Shown here one piece after another: positions 8,107-9,673 of a stretch of 9,673 nt of DNA. The position numbers and the translations under genes are program-made. The notes beneath the pieces are model-generated. The model saw only the letters and a program-made list of their open reading frames with translations. It was not told the origin of the DNA and searched no databases. This DNA comes from Anaerolineae bacterium. GTDB lineage: Bacteria > Chloroflexota > Anaerolineae > 4572-78 > J111. How positions within the stretch are numbered: position 1 is the first letter of the stretch; each line of letters opens with the position of its first letter. The stretch covers positions 1 to 9,673 of the forward strand of contig JAGRBY010000244.1 in assembly GCA_020433835.1 (NCBI GenBank), in the 5' to 3' direction.

Positions 8107-8844
8107 TCAAACTTGATGTTTGAGATAGCGCCAATAAATATTTCTAAAGATTTTCAATGACTCAAACTCTGCTTCGCGCCACCAATTTTTTTCGCAAGGT
8201 TCCCAATCGGCAGGGAAGGCATAGCCCCACTTGTGCATAAATGGCGTAAAAACCGATTTGGCCCGTTTTTTAACAGCCGGATTACTGTAATAGCTCCAGA
8301 AGTCGCTTTTCTTATCGGACGTTTTATTTTTAACCGGCAAGGGCCGCTTTAGCTCTAAGCCGATCTGCTCGATAACTTTGGCAAAATCCTCCGACAAGTT
8401 CTCAAAGCGGATAATGGCATCAAAATTCTGGTGATCTAAGCTCGACCAGTTGTCATAGGGGATGGTGTAAAATTTTAGAAAAAACGTAGAAAAATCGGCT
8501 TGCGTATCCTGAATAAAGCGAAACTGTCGTAAATGGCTAAAACGATAGATGAAGCGATTGAGGATATTTCTACTGTTGATTCTCTTTTTGCTATCAAATT
8601 TCCAGTGACTGGTTTTCAGCTTGAAATAATGGCTTACGACCGTATCTAACGGATTGCGGATACAGGAAAATACGAAATAGTCTTTTTCCTCGGGCGAAGC
8701 GTTACGCAAGAAAGTGCTGTAGCTGGAGTGTTTGGTTAAGATCGGTTCGCCGTCATAATAGGCACACAACTCCTCGCGCACGGCGGTAGAAGCGGTGAGG
8801 GGTAACTCTATAAATAGATATTTATGTTTGCGACTTATAACCAT
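8107..8844 (-). CDS. Sulfotransferase family protein (Sulfotransfer_2-like), small
   Basis: A protein of 245 residues from the ATG at 8844. Sulfotransferases move a sulfo group from PAPS onto a hydroxyl or amino group, here most likely on a glycan. The PAPS 5'-phosphosulfate loop is FIELPLTAST at residues 11-20, directly after the opening strand MVISRKHKYL. The 3'-phosphate site is FSCIRNPLDTVVSHY at 59-73, with the expected Arg63 and Ser71. IIRFENLSEDF (144-154) corresponds to the later RFEDL-type motif of the family. The C-terminal third is rich in aromatic and basic residues. The lysine usual in the first loop (PKTAGT) is replaced by leucine, so the catalytic residue must be found elsewhere or activity is uncertain. 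The frame is open to a TTG at 8865, but this has no good ribosome binding site, and the ATG gives the N-terminus typical of the family. It lies 29 bases after the Alg13-like gene. Confidence 0.8.
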   Translation of the reverse strand: MVISRKHKYLFIELPLTASTAVREELCAYYDGEPILTKHSSYSTFLRNASPEEKDYFVFSCIRNPLDTVVSHYFKLKTSHWKFDSKKRINSRNILNRFIYRFSHLRQFRFIQDTQADFSTFFLKFYTIPYDNWSSLDHQNFDAIIRFENLSEDFAKVIEQIGLELKRPLPVKNKTSDKKSDFWSYYSNPAVKKRAKSVFTPFMHKWGYAFPADWEPCEKNWWREAEFESLKIFRNIYWRYLKHQV

Positions 8845-8873
8845 TTCATTCGTATCCGTAAACAATAAACTGA

Positions 8874-9341
8874 TTAGCGGCGGCTCAAAAAGCTGTTGAT
8901 GACTTCATGGATCTGGCACTCCGGTTGAACATAGGGCCGCAGTGTCGTTGAGCGGGCTGTTTTGATAGCACTTTCTAAATCCTCCAGACGACGGCACCAA
9001 ACGAGATAGCCTTCATCTTCCATAGCCTGGAGCAGATCATCCTGATGGTTATCATAGCGGTCGAGATTACTGACGCTGACCAAAGGAATTCCCCGTTGAA
9101 GGACTTCCATGGTAATGCCCAACCCGCCATGGGCTATCACCAAAGCGGCCCGTTCGTAATAAGGCTCAAGCGTGGGGGCAAAGCGAAAATAGGTAAGATG
9201 TTGGGGCAGGTAATGACCATGCCCAATTTGCATCGCCCCCTGACGTATATTCAAGGCCGGGGCAAGGTCATCGACGGCTTTAATTAACGCATCAAAATCG
9301 GTACTGCCGACGGTGATAAAAGTGAAACTATCGTTAAACAC
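8874..9341 (-). CDS. Alg13/PssE-like glycosyltransferase catalytic subunit (GT28 C-terminal domain)
   Basis: A 155-residue protein with the size and layout of stand-alone Alg13/PssE/Cps14G proteins, which hold only the nucleotide-sugar-binding C-terminal half of a GT28 enzyme. Visible marks are the start FTFITVGSTDFDALI (residues 6-20), the donor-binding loop AHGGLGIT (70-77) followed by GIPLVSVSN (84-92), and the NHQ motif (98-100) that in this family contacts the UDP-sugar. The start is GTG at 9341: a purine-rich AAAAAGGGG lies 7 bases upstream, an in-frame TGA at 9357-9359 blocks any earlier start, and the conserved ITVG segment comes right after. It should act in the cytoplasm bound to the Alg14-like protein encoded just upstream. 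Together they would add one sugar, galactose or glucuronate in the best-known pairs, to a lipid-linked intermediate. The identity of this sugar is unknown. Confidence 0.9.
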   Translation of the reverse strand: MFNDSFTFITVGSTDFDALIKAVDDLAPALNIRQGAMQIGHGHYLPQHLTYFRFAPTLEPYYERAALVIAHGGLGITMEVLQRGIPLVSVSNLDRYDNHQDDLLQAMEDEGYLVWCRRLEDLESAIKTARSTTLRPYVQPECQIHEVINSFLSRR

Positions 9342-9348
9342 GGTTTGG

Positions 9349-9357
9349 CCCCTTTTT
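9349..9357 (-). promoter_or_regulatory. Ribosome binding site of the Alg13-like gene
   Basis: AAAAAGGGG on the minus strand, 7 bases before the GTG at 9341. It decides in favour of the GTG start. An ATG at 9358-9360 lies before it but opens an out-of-frame reading of only 8 codons (MKKGPNRV). Confidence 0.6.
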
Positions 9358-9365
9358 CATACGTG

Positions 9366-9673
9366 TTAAATAAGCCGGCCTGCATAAATCGCGTTGGGCA
9401 TTTTTTCTTTGAGCTGCGGCCACTGCACAAAAAAGAGATCGGCCCAGCGATACATAATCCGGCCGGTTAAGGATGGTGATCGCACGCGCGAGCCGGTTTC
9501 GACAAAAATAATGCGGGTTCCCAGCAGTTTACCCACGATGGATATCGGTACGGCGATGGCCGGCCCTGTGCTCAAAATCGCTTTGGGACGGACGCGCAGC
9601 ACGATAAAAATTGCCTGCATGGCAACCAGAAGGGTTAAAAATGCCGCCGCAATTTTGCCTGTACTTTTGCCTC
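9366..9673 (-). CDS. Alg14/PssD-like glycosyltransferase membrane subunit, C-terminal part (5' end outside window)
   Basis: The reading frame is open to the right edge, so only about the last 100 residues of the protein are seen; the internal ATG at 9620 is not the true start. The visible part opens with a hydrophobic stretch (AAAFLTLLVAMQAIFIVLR), then the family signature ILSTGPAIAVPISIVGKLLG, then IIFVETGSRV, SPSLTGRIMYRWADLFFVQWP and a C-terminal YAGRLI. This order matches the Alg14 family, including bacterial PssD and Cps14F. In that family the protein is a membrane anchor that recruits and activates a separate soluble catalytic subunit at the inner membrane face, to add a sugar to a lipid-linked glycan precursor. 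The expected partner follows 24 bases downstream, which supports the call. The C-terminus appears complete; the N-terminal membrane helix and most of the Rossmann fold are off the window. The sugar transferred cannot be told from sequence. Confidence 0.85.
   Translation of the reverse strand, partial: GKSTGKIAAAFLTLLVAMQAIFIVLRVRPKAILSTGPAIAVPISIVGKLLGTRIIFVETGSRVRSPSLTGRIMYRWADLFFVQWPQLKEKMPNAIYAGRLI

Noticed and set aside
7099..8112. Similar C-terminal ends of the two sulfotransferases (YLK...QV followed by TGA and a similar TTTGATG stretch)
   Set aside because: The match is too short and the bodies of the two proteins differ; likely chance rather than a repeat or recombination scar.
8845..8865. 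Upstream TTG start for the small sulfotransferase
   Set aside because: No ribosome binding site precedes the TTG, and the extra seven residues come before the usual family N-terminus; the ATG at 8844 was preferred.
9334..9360. Mini open frame of 8 codons (MKKGPNRV) overlapping the start of the Alg13-like gene, as a leader peptide
   Set aside because: It has no ribosome binding site of its own, and its AAAAAGGGG is better explained as the ribosome binding site of the GTG at 9341.

Overview
All recognisable genes in this window lie on the minus strand, packed head to tail, so transcription runs from position 9673 towards position 1. Gaps between genes are 5 to about 62 bases, with no convincing promoter or terminator between them. 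The window therefore looks like the inside of one long transcription unit that starts beyond the right edge and continues past the left edge. No RNA genes, CRISPR arrays, insertion sequences or transposases are visible.

In transcription order the genes are: the C-terminal part of an Alg14/PssD-like membrane partner of a glycosyltransferase (cut by the right edge); its Alg13/PssE-like catalytic partner; a small sulfotransferase of the Sulfotransfer_2 type; a second sulfotransferase of the Sulfotransfer_3 type; a BcsB-like periplasmic/extracytoplasmic beta-glucan synthase subunit; a lipoprotein-like substrate-binding protein of the oligopeptide (SBP_bac_5) family; a 1027-residue secreted multi-domain beta-rich protein; and probably the first codons of another gene at the left edge, marked by the strongest ribosome binding site in the window.

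Read together, the first five genes suggest building, sulfating and exporting an extracellular polysaccharide. The Alg13/Alg14 pair would add one sugar to a lipid-linked precursor. The two sulfotransferases could decorate the glycan with sulfate from PAPS. The BcsB-like protein would guide a beta-glucan across the cell envelope, but no BcsA-type synthase is in the window. The solute-binding lipoprotein and the large secreted protein are less easily explained. They may bind or sense peptides or glycans at the cell surface, or may simply be hitchhikers in the cluster.

The organism cannot be fixed from the sequence. The estimated GC content is near 50 percent. An SBP_bac_5 lipoprotein with a long acidic Asp/Glu/Ala/Thr linker, secreted DUF11-like plus TolB-propeller proteins, and PssD/PssE plus sulfotransferase clusters together fit a filamentous Chloroflexota (Anaerolineae-like) bacterium best. 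This is an inference by family resemblance; a cyanobacterium or another envelope-rich lineage is not excluded.
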